Positions 39,201-51,500 of a DNA stretch of 64,000 bases are shown here, in pieces. The stretch comes from Nemopilema nomurai (lineage: Eukaryota > Cnidaria > Scyphozoa > Rhizostomeae > Rhizostomatidae): the NCBI GenBank assembly GCA_003864495.1, contig ML133394.1, positions 1,116,001-1,180,000 of the forward strand, written 5' to 3'. Position numbers and translations under genes: made by a program. The notes below the pieces were generated by a model that saw only the letters and a list, made by a program, of their open reading frames with translations, ran no database searches and had not been told where the DNA came from. Positions within the stretch are counted from its first letter, which is position 1; every line of letters begins with the position of its first letter.

Positions 39201-39706
39201 GAATTATATTTCCCATTTATTCAGAGCACCAGGTCAAATGATTTTACTCAAAGCACTTATCAAGAATTTTCATTTAGGGCAAAACTGTAGAATCGGAATT
39301 CTACAAAAACATTTTTAATGTTTGAGATTGATGGTACGGTGCCAGAGTGCTAGATAGAGAGTACCCCCACCCCCTCCCGACTGTCCTGGTATTGACAGAA
39401 ACGAATGTTTCATTTGTAACGGCCGGTTTATATCATTTCTGAATGGCAAACTGTTTTTGTAGAATCCTGATTCTGCAGTTTGGCGTCCATTTTTTATAGA
39501 GAACCAAAATATGCTTGAGATTATGTCCCAATTGATATTAGACCCGAGCCCAAAAGATGGGGTGAGTCGATCGCGATCAGCAGAGCAAGCACACTAAAGC
39601 AATTCTTTAGCAAGAAATGGCTTACCCTAATTTTATTGAGAACTCCATTAGCTTCCAGGGACTGTGCAACAAGGTCCCTTAGCTCTGTATCTTCCTCGGC
39701 GGACAT
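33219..39706 (-). CDS. CEP43: FOP/FGFR1OP centrosomal protein (CEP43), 13 exons
   Basis: Centriole/centriolar-satellite protein needed for microtubule anchoring and cilium formation in animals. Exons (minus): 39626-39706, 38471-38524, 37849-37900, 37533-37621, 37056-37160, 36392-36463, 35776-35912, 35313-35417, 34597-34727, 34391-34459, 33788-33839, 33556-33637, 33219-33302; 370 aa plus stop with every phase matching. The N-terminus EEDTELRDLVAQSLEANGVL plus LNKIRAELRASVFLALEEQ is the FOP dimerisation region. A LisH motif follows (about 65-95: LVRDFLSCFHLDFTMAVF). The middle is a low-complexity Ser/Lys/Asp linker, and the C-terminus keeps the family blocks SITEEIEEDISIGSF and TVSQIS. Human FOP is 399 aa. 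An open frame 12 nt upstream of the ATG has no ATG, so 39706 is taken as start. A SINE lies in intron 2. Confidence 0.95.
36179..36226. repeat. ATTCTGAAAAAAA short tandem repeat
   Basis: About four copies of attctgaaaaaaa with variable A-run length, in a CEP43 intron. It explains the low-complexity Phe/Ile-rich ORFs on the minus strand here. Confidence 0.8.
38050..38275 (+). mobile_element. Decayed tRNA-derived SINE
   Basis: A tRNA Leu/Ser-like A box (ACCAAGTGGTTAAGGTG) is followed by a degenerate B box (GGTTTGAGCCAC) at tRNA spacing. The rest does not fold as a tRNA, and a non-tRNA body of about 150 bp follows. It lies antisense in CEP43 intron 2. Its body differs from the SINE at 22971, so it may be a second family. 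Confidence 0.6.
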
Positions 39707-42700
39707 GACGATCAACAAAACAACTTTGATTCAGAGAAATAATCGTTTGACTCGACTTCAGTCAAAGCCCGCCATTTGTTATTGCCTTCATTGCGTCCTC
39801 GTTTTCACATCGAGACATCACAAACAGAAAGATTGAGTTTCACTTCAAGCAAAGACTTTCCTTTGAGTCATTTGCGTGTTATTTTTTGTATTGTTTCTCG
39901 GTTTTTAGAAAAAGTAGGCGTTGCAAATTTCAATGCTTTCTTGTTTGAAGCTTTTGACTTCCAAATCATCAATGCTGTCTTGTTTGAAGCTTTTGACTCC
40001 CAAATCATCGCCAAAGAATTGGAGCAGAGGACAGCACAATTTCATGAAAATATTATGGCTTTGGATAGCAGCATCGATAGCACTTTCTTCTTAGGTATCT
40101 TTAATTCTGCTAAAAATCATGCATTTTGCTGTTTCATGCCATTCTAAAGCATTTGCTCATGGACCTGGAATAATCAATGGCTGAAATTGCAGGATACTCA
40201 AAGTTTAGCTCCGAGTCCTCCAAAGTTCAAGGTTTGCTAAAGAGGGTGGGGGTACAGGGATACCGCCCGATTTTGTGTCTGTCAACACAATTAACATTTG
40301 GTCAGCAAATGATGAAATCTTGTTTTGTTTTGCCTTCAGCGGTTTTCCAAAAAATACGTGAAGAATTATAGCATAGGAGTTTACTTTAAAGAAAATAAAC
40401 GTTTTAATTCAAAGGACATCATTGCGTTTTGTTTATTTAGGCTTCTAAGTGTGGAATCTTTGAAGGTTTGCTGAAAATTAGAGGCAGGGATGTGTATTAA
40501 GAATTACGCCACGCCCTTTTACCAACCACACCCTTTAGTCAACCCTATTTTTAACTCTCTAAATATTGTTTTGTAGATCCAACCCTCCTTAAATGAAATG
40601 CAATAATTTTGTTCCCTAGGCACCTAAACGAAGCCTGTCTTTTATCAGCATCCCATTCAGTCCAGGATAATCTTAGGCCAAAATTCTTCGCTATTTGTCA
40701 TGGTGCAAAAGGCCCGCCAATTCAAATTTTTGGCTGTCTTTGGCTAAATGAGAATGCAAATAGCTTTATACAGCTTTTTTTAGAGATTCGTTTTTTATAT
40801 GACCAAATATTTTACAAGTTTTTCATTGATACCAGATGAAAATGAGACCAAAGGAAAGAATTTCTGAATGGGCTTGGAATGCAGATGAAAACCAGCAAGT
40901 TTTCTCAATATAAGATTACCAATTGTTGTTGAATAAAATCTATTGCCATCGTTCAATACGTAAATCAAGAGATAAAAAAGAATTAAATTGCCTAGTGTCG
41001 CCGCTATAGCCTAGAAGTAAAGTAAAAAGTATTCATAATTAAGGCGTAAATAACATTTTGATAACCATTTTTCACCCAACTTCCTTGAATCGCAAGGACC
41101 CGTCTGCTATACTTATTAATGCAAGTAAGTCTTTTTGCCATGGGATTACCAACTTATCTTCCTTTTCAATGAGAAAAAAGGGTAACTTTTATTCTATGGC
41201 ACAAGGGGGCTTGAAAGTGATATTCAGCTTTCCTAGGACGATTTAGTAGGCTTGCATGTATTATTTTTGGAGGTACTGCTCATAAGAGAAATTACTGATG
41301 GTGAAATAAAGCGATGAAAGCATTTGTTTTTGCGAGGGTCAAGGAGAGACTTAACAAATTCAAAATCTACGATGGAGCAAGCTGCAACAAGCTTACATGC
41401 TGATAACAAGTTGTAAAATAAATAAAGAGTTGAATGTAAAGGATCTGGATGTAATTGTTACGTTTGTGAAGTTCAATCTTGTTTACTTTGATACTTTCCT
41501 TATTTTGATATTTTGAAGGTTGCAAATAGTTTAGAGTTTATCTTTATTGGCACTGGTAGTTGAGAAAGACTGACTCACTGTAGCGGATTGGAATCCAGTA
41601 GAACAAGTTTTAAGTTTTGCAAATTTGTACCAGATTATTTAAACAGGCTTTATATGACCTGAATCAGCAAAATTAGTGAAATAGTTGAAGTGGAGAGTCT
41701 GCGGAATTCCACCACAATTAAACAAGATTTCAAACTTTTTGATTGGTAAATATCCTTTATATCCACTTAATGTGCTCCCAGAAATTTGCTTCTAGAAACG
41801 TATTGGAGAAAGAAGTAAGGCTGTGGCTCTATAACTACACCCTCCTCATAGGTCTAGCCCTCTGACAAGTATATACCTGATTAAACAAGTTTCAACGGCT
41901 TTGTTGGTTTAGAAAACAAGAGAGAATCTACTTCTACCTCTAGAGCCTGCTTTTGTTGGTTTGTAAATTTGAGCTGCTTTTGTGCATTTAACGACTAAAA
42001 CTGCTTTCTTAAATGGTGTACTGGGAAGATGGGCTTTCGAAAGGTTGCCAGAAGCCACCAAATTGTTCTAGTCATCAAGCAATCAGAACAAGCGTTCTAG
42101 TCAGAACTGCTTTATAACGGCTTTTCTTCTGGGTTATGGGGAAGGCTCATGAAAGGAAAACCTGTGTCCCGATAGGCATCTTCAAGAGGCCATGTAAATT
42201 TTCTTAAAATATATGTTAACATTTGTTTAATCATTTATACAATAGACTCGAGAAAGCGATGAAGAGTTGCCCCTAGGGACCTTTCTATCCCCAGATCCAA
42301 CACCTACGTAAGAAGAGATTAGCCAGGGTTAACTCCCAGCTTCCACCCCTTGGGAGTGGCCAAGCAGTGTTCGCGGCTGTGTCATTCTACTCCTATAGTC
42401 CAAGCCGGCTTTCCACGGGACTGTTTGCACCGGATCGGCTATTAAATTTCTTCTTGATGGATATTGATCCGTTCATTGAGAAGCACTGTTGTCGCTTAGA
42501 CCAGTTTAATGCGCTTCTGAAAAAACCATCTGTAGTAAGAGCAACAAAGGACCCGTTCATATATTTTGTTTTTGGTTCTTTAATGACAGACAATTGACCT
42601 GCTGAAAACAAACAAACGCCCCAAAATCTGCAATACGGTAATGCGTTTTAGTGACTTTAAAGGTATAATAGATAGAGAAATACTTTTGAAGCTGTTGGAC

Positions 42701-43150
42701 TTAAAATATAAGGGAGAAGGTTCTTTTTCAGCAGGTTCCATTTTTAACTGTTTTCTTTTAAACAAAGTTTTGGCTTGGTGCAAGAACAGGACGCCATAAC
42801 AAGGCCAAGAACCGAGGCCATTTTTTGTCCCACAGAACTAAGTGCTGCGTGCGAGAACGAGGCTTGTCAAAGGGGAAAGATAACGGGAATGGCTGTTGTT
42901 GTTGTGACTAATTCCGCGGCTCATTCATCAGCATAGAAATGGTTAAAACAGTTTGTCGTCTCATTCGCATTTGTGCCACACAAAAGTATTACGCCACGTT
43001 ACTACTTTGATCCTAGTATGGCGCGGTTAGGAGGACAGGAGCATTGCCGGCTAAACAGAGAATAATACGATAACAAGGACAACCCATTGGTGGTATGTGG
43101 ACAACGCCAAGTCGAGCAAAGATAATGATGCTCTACCCGCTGCTATCCCT
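39707..43150. other. Spacer between CEP43 5' end and transgelin promoter
   Basis: No recognisable exon. The plus ORF 39776-40147 (123 aa) holds a 39-bp in-frame duplication but matches no family known to me. The overlapping ORFs at 42367-42611 (both strands) may be transposon debris but lack a diagnostic motif. Confidence 0.5.
39931..40008 (+). repeat. 39-bp tandem duplication, in frame within an unidentified ORF
   Basis: Two 39-bp units (39931-39969, 39970-40008) differ at two positions. In the 39776-40147 frame they encode NAFLFEAFDFQII and NAVLFEAFDSQII. The ORF is not recognised, and the head-to-head position with CEP43 is its only context. Confidence 0.7.
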
Positions 43151-43160
43151 CCTTATATGG
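43151..43160 (+). promoter_or_regulatory. CArG box (SRF site) upstream of transgelin
   Basis: CCTTATATGG is a perfect CC(A/T)6GG consensus, 204 bp upstream of the transgelin ATG. Vertebrate SM22-alpha/transgelin and calponin genes are classical SRF/myocardin targets acting through CArG boxes. Binding here is inferred. Confidence 0.6.
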
Positions 43161-43363
43161 CGGGTTCCGAACTGACGGAAGTTGCCAAAAAACTTGTATT
43201 CTACAAAGCCTATGGTCTCAGCTGAGCACGTGACCATCACACCCTCTCTACTTATTATATCTTTAACAGGAGAAAATGAGCCTTACTTCTCGAGTGGCGA
43301 ATTTCTGCAAGCACCCAATTAGCAAGTCTCTTGTTCTCTAAAGAAGATTTAAAGAAAAACAAA

Positions 43364-46300
43364 ATGGCGGGGCCACTGAGACCCAAGGGCTATGGAATGA
43401 CTGCAGCGATTAAAAATAAGGTTTGTTTGGGATTTTTTGTCCGATTCACAACTGGGAGAAACATCAATATCTTATGTATTACAATCAAGACGTATTACAT
43501 CTCGTTATTTTTAGTGAATTTGAAGTAAATTGAAAATGTCAAATGCGGAATCCTCTGTTTTCCTACAAACCTTTTAGGACATTAATGGCACTTATCAAAT
43601 CAAACTTTAAAGGTAATATATTTTCGAGAAGAGTGCAAATTTCAAATGTCTGCAAGAATATTAGTGCATATTATAGACTGATTACAAAACAAACGCAAAT
43701 TTTCACTTTCTTTGCAGCAACCAATTCTATAAGCGTTAGATAAAATACGACAAGAATTAATGTAATTAAACTTGCAAGTTGTTAATGAAATATTGGTGCA
43801 ATAGCGGGGACCAAGTCTAGAACGTACTTTTTTCGGATGGTAGCATTATGAAGTTCCCTCCTTGTTCTGGGTGTGACCTCAAAACACGAAGAAAACAACA
43901 ATGACTGCCCTAGACGGGCAAACAACGGGAAGTTGAGATAACAGGAATAAACAAACAAATTTCGCTGTTGGCCTGAATCCATGAGGAGATACACCGACTA
44001 GACATTATCCGTCCTTTGTTTATCCTGCTTCAACAATCATACTTGAAAAATCTGCTCGCATCTGTTTCTCCAATAGCAAAACCTGCTTTTTAGAACTTGG
44101 TGAAATCTGGACAGTTTGATAGACATGGTATTGCACAAGTGACAGCACGAGAAAGTAAAAAATCTCCACGTCTGTTAAGGTTGAAAATAGCAGGCGAAAG
44201 TTTTTTCCAGCTATCAAGTGTCTATGTTGGTATAGAGGTTCCACGCCTTCAGCTATCTTAGGAATGGCTCGTTGAACTTGGAGATAAAGGGATCAGCCTT
44301 CAGAGAATAGCTGACCCGTGGATAACAACGCTTTATTCAAGCTGTTAAACCGTTTAATGTTGTTATACTATCACGAATTGAAAGGTGATCGGATAGAGCG
44401 GCTGGATGGTAATTGAACGGCATCTAGGCGATCCCGCGGTTCTCCTTCGCAATGCCACTGATTGATCGAACCAGGCCACAAGCTGCCCTTGGAGGTACGG
44501 CTGTGTAATTTGAACAGACAGAATGAAGCCGAAGACATCCTTTGTCATCTGCAAGCGGGAGTTAGCAATGTTTGAAAGTGATATGGGAACATCAACATGA
44601 TGTGAACTCAACATGATTCTGCGCATTGGTGCATACATTTGAGGCAGAAAGCCTCTCTAATTGATCTTCTACTGCTGTTTAATTTCTTGATGTTCACTTC
44701 CATTTCTGTAAATGTATTGGCTTTCTATGCCACAATAAAACTTTAATAGAATTACATTTGCTTATTTTGAGAATTGATAACAGAAATCTCGAATATTCTA
44801 GCAAAGATCACTACAATGATAATAATCTTACCTATTATTTTCTGAAGTTTTTTTAACAATCACAATGAGACCTTCCATAAGTTCTGTTCAGATTCATATC
44901 TGTTCAGAAACTTACAAGAAGACGTTGTAGCCAAAAAATAAGTTGAAAACATAAGTTATTGTCGTAGAATACAATGCATGCTTTGTATAGTCTACTGGTA
45001 TTACAGTACCGCTATCATTAGCATAGACTCGCGTAACGTCAGAATCAAACACGGGGACTTAGAAGGGAGTCTTGTGGGAGTCCATCTCTGATCACGTGTG
45101 AATTTCAAACGCTCGTTGATTGACAACACTGCCGATGGCTTGTCTTATGCGTATTCTATCTTTAGATTGCAGGAAAGTACGATCCAAAATTGGAAGAAGA
45201 CGCAGTACAATGGATCGAGGCCATTCTTGGCGAGGGTACAATGAAGGGAGCCAAAGGCGCAGACTCAGTGCAAAAAGTCCTAAGAGATGGGAGCATTTTA
45301 TGCAAGTAGGCATTGCGAATAGCAATTGATTTTCATGTTGATGAGATCGTTGCTAAGAATCGACAAAAATGTGCTTATCCGGTGCTAAATGATGCGACAA
45401 AAATGTACTAAAAAGGTGTTATCCGATGATTTAATCCAGCTGTTGTTTGCCATTTTGAAGTAGAGATAGAACAGAAAAGATTAAAATGAACATCTCCAAC
45501 GTATTTTTTTAAGTCCTGGTAAGGGTCAATGCAGTGTGATTGACTGCACAATCAAGTAACTCTACAAGCCTCCTTCCCATAGGCCCCTGTGCCTCACTTC
45601 TAGCTTCTATTTGAAAGCCTTTATGCTTCCGGGTGAAATAGGTTCTGAGTGAAAATGAGACGAATGAACTGATCTTTAATAGCTTTTACACAGTAAATTA
45701 CAAATCAGTCACAATTACAAATGGTTTTGCAGAACCTTAGCCTACTTGGAGAGAGGTTATAAAATCTGAAGGAAAAAAATAAGAAGAAATGTAATTTGTG
45801 CTTGCATTAAAATGGGTTTAGAGGTAGGTTTATTGGACTTTGAAATTACGTATTGATTAACCGAAACATTGGCATGAAGACATTCCTTTAATAAACTAGC
45901 TATCTTCGTACTCTTTTTAACATGTATCTAGTTCAATCATGCTAAAGGTTAAGATCTAATACTTTCATCTCTAGTCTTATCAACACGATACAACCAGGAA
46001 GCGTAAAAAAAATCAACAAGGGCACACAGGCAATGATTTTGGTAAGCATATTTCTGTCTTCCCATGCAACCCTTATAGCTGACACTAAGAAGGTAACACG
46101 AAGAAGAACTCTTGGAAGTGAACGATGGACGTCCAGGATCTATTAGTACTCTATTACTTTTATTAGATCTTGTACTCTATTGGAAATTAAAGCCTCCATA
46201 GAGGTAGCGCCTGGCTAGTCAGTTGTCAACCGTGAATATTTGCTTGATATTTCAAAAAAGTTGTTAAAAACTTTTAGAAAAGTTATAAGGGACAATAGAA

Positions 46301-47802
46301 ATCACAATCGGTGTTGAGCTGCGGCCCACCCCATACCACAGTATATCAAGTTACGGGTCGCTAACTTGACCTTTGAAGATGGAATGATAGCTTGGCTAAA
46401 GGATATACAAATCCAATTAATGCCTCAGCTCTCCACTACGAAACAAAAACAGAAACTCTGGCCTGGCCCATCCACACATCCTCCAATTCATAACATTTAT
46501 GATGACAGCAGATTGCATAAGAAACTTCCTAGTCAGATGTGTTCAGGGTTTTTCTGCTCAGTAACATCTTACCATTTTGGTGACGTCACTGTTTCGCTTT
46601 AAATAAATTTTTTTTACAGATGGAGAACACTGGAAAATTCCTGCAGGGGTGTGAAAATTACGGAGTGAAAAAGGGTGACCTGTTTCAGTCAGTCGACTTA
46701 TTTGAAAATCAGAATATGGATGCAGTAATCAAAGGAATTGTGGCTTTAGGAAGAATGGTAAGGACAGCTTCAAATTAGAGTCATTTTGGTTGAAATTTCA
46801 CCTTATCAACCCGGTTGGTCAATCTTCCTTTAAAGGCGATTAGTCTGAAGGGTGTGTTCATGCCTGACATGTCTGAGACTACGCGATTGATATCGCCTAC
46901 TTGAAATCTGTCTTAACTTACAAAGATCAGCTCTCTCTTTTAAATACTTCCAAAAGAAGGATTAGTCAGCAAAGAAGGGAGTCCTTGATTCGAAAATAAA
47001 TTGGACAAATTATACAAAAGATGAAGACGTTTTGAAAAGACACTTGTTTTTTTCTGTTCTGTGTCCACTTTCATGGACGAAGGCGTCCGGCTAATATAAT
47101 TTGAATATTAAACTAGTTATTACACAGCACATTCAATAGCTTTGCTTCTAGCACGCACACGTTCAAAAAAGTCGAATCTTAAAGACATCTCACTGAAATT
47201 TCCATAGGTACTACAAAGCTAATGTCCCCATCCAATCCCCATTTTTCATCACATTTTCTCTGTTGCAAGACTGCATTATAATAAGCAGATTGCGTTGTAT
47301 ATCATCCATTGCCTTGTTCGGATCAGTCAACAGGGTATACTTCATAGGCCCGAATGTACTTGCTAAACATATCCTTAGTTAGAGCTTAATTGGCAAAGAT
47401 TAGGGCATTGAGGAGTCCAGTAGAAATTCGCCGAATAACTCCCTCCCCCTATTCGGGATTGAGATCTACAGGGTCTGGGCAGTAGTACCTTGTTAGATTC
47501 AGACACAGTCTCGCAACTACCAGACCAGTCCGTCTAGTGGAATCCATACATAAACATTAATCGTGGCATCTTTATGACGTACAAATGAGCTTCTGCAATG
47601 ACGTAATTTTCCGCTTCAGGCACAAATAAAAGGATACGATGGACCCACACTAGGCCCGAAACAGGCCGAGGGCGAAAAGAGGGAGTGGTCAGATGAGCAG
47701 CTCAAAGCGGGCCAGGGGATCATCGGGCTACAAATGGGGACAAACAAGGGTGCATCACAAGCCGGAATGACCATGGGAAAATCTAGGGCAATCATTGATT
47801 AG
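43364..47802 (+). CDS. TAGLN: Transgelin/calponin-family actin-binding protein (5 exons)
   Basis: Actin-associated cytoskeletal protein of the transgelin/muscle protein 20 group. Exons: 43364-43420, 45178-45305, 45975-46041, 46620-46757, 47620-47802; 190 aa plus stop with matching phases. The N-terminus MAGPLRPKGYGMTAAIKNK leads into one calponin-homology domain (YDPKLEEDAVQWIEAILGEG ... LINTIQPGSVKKINKGTQAM ... VDLFENQNMDAVIKGIVALG). A single calponin repeat sits near the C-terminus (about 165-183, IGLQMGTNKGASQAGMTMG). This CH plus one repeat layout is typical of transgelins (about 200 aa), not calponin. Exon 2 must use the second of two close AG acceptors (GCAGGAAAG|TAC), because the first would break the frame. 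The paralogue assignment (TAGLN versus TAGLN2/3) is not meaningful outside vertebrates. Confidence 0.95.
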
Positions 47803-48554
47803 AGACTTTTCATTGGAACTATTGGACATAGACAGGATTTGGAAGCATTTCATGTACTACTTCTGATCATACAAAATGCTCCCGTTCTCTCTTATATAAT
47901 TTTGGATAATACGTAGGCCTTTACATTTATACTACCAAACCGAGTTTGCGTGTCTCTTTCCCTCTGTAAAAGAGCCCCAGTTTGCGTGTCTCTTTCCCTC
48001 TGTAAAAGTGGCCCAGTGTCTACATTCGACATCCTTTGGAAATATTCGTGCATGCTTTCATTGCATCATATTAAAGGCTTTATTTGTTTCTGCGAATAAG
48101 TAAAAACGAAATCAAACTGTGAATTTCATGCAGCGTTTTATCTTTACACTTTTCATAGACGAGAGTGGCTGTTACAGAATTTCAAATGTTTTGAAAAAAT
48201 TTTTAAACAAATTAGCTAGGAATACTTCAAATGCTAGGAAAGCTAGAAAACGGAAAACTGGCTTTGAAAGGACATTTTTGAAAGAGTTTGCCTCTTTCTG
48301 TTTGTCTTGAAATAAGAGCTCTACAGAAAGGTACCTACAGAAAGGGAATAGTGCTGCGCCTTCTTCTAAGCTTGCGGGCAAAAACACCTTTTGAGAAGGT
48401 CTTCAAAATACCACAATAGAAAGCCGTAGAAGGCATAGGTGACAATTGCCACAAACCCACAAATAGAAACATCAAAAGGTTTAAGGAGCGCAAATGAGTG
48501 ACACCCACATAGAGAGAAATGCTACGAATAAACAGTTGCAAAATGGCGGTATGG
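47803..48554. other. Convergent spacer between transgelin and C11orf65-like genes
   Basis: Holds the transgelin 3' UTR (an ATTAAA is at about 48070-48075) and the tandem duplication at 47943-48008. The ORFs on both strands at 48119-48541 resemble nothing. A last coding exon of the C11orf65-like gene could hide here if its intron donor at 48598 is real. Confidence 0.5.
47943..48008. repeat. Two-copy tandem repeat, period 36
   Basis: A 30-bp word starting AGTTTGCGTGTCTCTTTCCC occurs at 47943-47972 and 47979-48008 without mismatch, a recent duplication in the transgelin 3' flank. Confidence 0.85.
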
Positions 48555-51500
48555 TCACCCCTGGTATGTGCTGGTCAGAAAGTAAACTCGGATACCTGGC
48601 AGGTCTGATGACAGAGTTGTGCCAACTTCCTTCCAGTCAAGGTGGTATCTGCGAAAAAGCAGCTGGATAAGTGAAACAATTGGGTAGAAGAAATCGCTAA
48701 GATTTGTTCACGTGACAACAATCACCCTTGCAATATGTGATAAGGGTTTTTGGAAGTCTACGCTACGTTAATTGGAGTACAACAATAGCATCCGTGCAAG
48801 CAACTGATCTTTGTTGGATTGGATAAAATTAGATGGATTGGCTGATCAATTAGTCTGTCAATCAAAGCCAAGCAAAGCATATTACGACTTATTTGTCTGA
48901 CTTACTGATCGAAATTCAGCCCATTGGTCCATTCCAAAAGCTCATCAACCTCCCAGTCCTCAATAGACAGGTCAAAGCCTCCTTCTGATGCGTGTATAAT
49001 TCCTTTCGCTGTGGATTCAACTAACGATTGCAAATTGCTGTCTCCCTCCTTCGTTGCGCCATCGCGATACCTTTGAAAACATTAAAGTATGTTGTAAAGA
49101 GTTGCATTGATGCTTTGTGAAAATTGAGTGATATACAGTAATGCTGCTAAAAATAGGTGGATTAGGCGACGCAAACATCAGGAGCAGCTTATTATTGTAG
49201 TCTTTCGTGAGATTTTCTCCAATGGGTCTTTTAGATGACAACTTCCTTCAAAACAGTTTTCAGCAACTCCTAGAAACAATCTTATCCCAAATTGATTCCT
49301 TTCTTGGCGAAGTTCGTATACGGTTATATCTAAGGCTTCAACCCTCTGTTTTGGGAATTAAGAGAGCGGTGTTCGATTTTTGACTGTTCCAAACGAGGAA
49401 TCCAATAGAAGGGCACTAATCAGAATTCCTGCAAAAGTTTTTGAACATTAAAAAATATTAGCCAACTTCGCATTTAATCATCAACCTCCCATTTTTGACA
49501 ATGTTGTTATGTTGCAAAACAGAGCAAAAATCCCACACAAAAATATCGCGCCTTCATCTGATTGCTTAAAAGCTGCTCTTTTTGCTAATATTGTTGAGGA
49601 ATTAGAGGGGGAATAGTGGCTATTTGTGTGTCAAAAAGTGGATAACGCAATAGCAGAAGAACTTATTGAAGTGTTCCATAACATTTTGGCAGGAATCGTA
49701 GAAGCTAGCACCGAAGATGTATAGCAAAAACACCCCACAGAGCAATGCAATGGAATTTTTTAAGGCAAGACCTGAGCCCTTGCAGCCAACCAAATTCACG
49801 TGCAGATGTCCAATAGTAGTCCCCGATATACTACGATGACTTGCAAAATGAGGCTCTTAGAACATAGAGCACTAGGACTGACTCTCTGTATTGTGAAATG
49901 CATCCCGCGGGTGTTTAATAATAGAACACTTTGCCATGCCGGAGGCTGTGATCCCATTTCCAAAAATCCCTTTATACATACAATATGACCTACATTACAT
50001 ACGAAATAGTTTTTATTAGGAAGACTTTATGGACACAACAATAGGACGCTCGGATCTCGGTTTTCATTTCCAGGTAGAATTCCAAAATCTAGTAATCTCA
50101 TGAAAGCTCAATAGAATACGACAAATCCAGAAAATTCGCTATTAAGAGTTGCGCTAACAATGAGCTTTCGTAGAATGAAGTCACACCCTAGTCTGGTTCT
50201 CTTGCAGATTTTCAGTCTGAAATGCAAGTGCTCAAATTGTTAACAGCGTTAACTGAAAAGTTGAGAGAATTCTATTGCGAGCGGCGTGTTTTATTAACTC
50301 ACACAATCATGAGCAAAAGGTGTGGAGTTTTCCATTCGAAAGATGGGAGTTAGTTGGAGAAGAAGTGCGCTAAAGTCATTGGAGGTGGAGAACCACCTTC
50401 ATAAAAAAATAAATGTTTAAGACTATTTTTGGAGAAAGTCCGAAAAATCAAAACAGCCTAGGAAACCCAATTTCAAATGAAGTTTGGGTAAACGTTTGTG
50501 AATTAAGATATAAGAATTGGTATATCGGTATATAAAGATAGTATATATAACATAAGGAAATTGGACTTGTATGTAAATAACATAAGGAAAGTAAACTTGT
50601 ATATAGCGGTTATGCTTCCTTCTGTATCAATAATAAGTAATCACATACATCTTTCTCATCCAATCAATTTTTTTCTGTTTTCTTCTTCTCTCCACATCTT
50701 CTTTCCGCATAAGCTACAAATGAAGCATCAAAGACACTAGCATGAGAGATTCGTAAGACAGATAGGCAACTAAATAGGGATATAAAATAAAGAATTACAT
50801 TCAGGTGCGTGCACTTTGCAAAGCGATTGGCAACCACAGCCATACTGAGGAATTGTCGTATATGACGTCAGTTGATCAGAATCATTGAGATGCATAGACT
50901 GAGCTTAGGGTGGTCTGACGTCACTGTTATGCCATTTCAATAGTCGGAAATAAATTTCTTACGTCATGTAATGCTACGTTATTGTTGCGTCACACCAATG
51001 GATGTATATAGAGAAACAAAAGATGGTAACAAATATATACTTTTGAGTGATGGAATTTGGTCTTCTTATGCGACGTTGAAAAAGTAACAGGATCTTGGTA
51101 TAAGTGCTTTATCAGCTAGAGGAATAAAACACAGAAACGGATGAATAAGGAGAAGAAAATCAGCAAACGGCCTTTAAGAAATTGAAAAGTTAGAATACAG
51201 CTCGTAAATAAAATAGTCATCTAAAATCATTGTCATGTAACTCCATATACCATTGGTAAATAAATGATAATGAAATGTATTAAAAATTTATATGAATTTA
51301 AATGCATATTTACAATCTCAGAGAGAAGAAGGGTGACATTTAGTTTTTGATCAACTATAAACTACATTAATGCAGCTTTCAATCAATAAAGATTAACAAA
51401 GATAATATGCTAACTAAGAATTAAGCTCAAATGAAATCATCACAAAGAGGAAAAATGACTTATCAAGCAACAACGGGATTTGACCTTCCCATTTTTCAAA

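Noticed and set aside
44363..44638. 91-aa minus ORF in transgelin intron 1
   Set aside because: No family resemblance; it may be old transposon sequence, but no diagnostic motif was found.
48335..48541. 68-aa minus ORF as last exon of the C11orf65-like gene
   Set aside because: Its frame and content do not match the C-terminus of the family, and no acceptor fits the phase.
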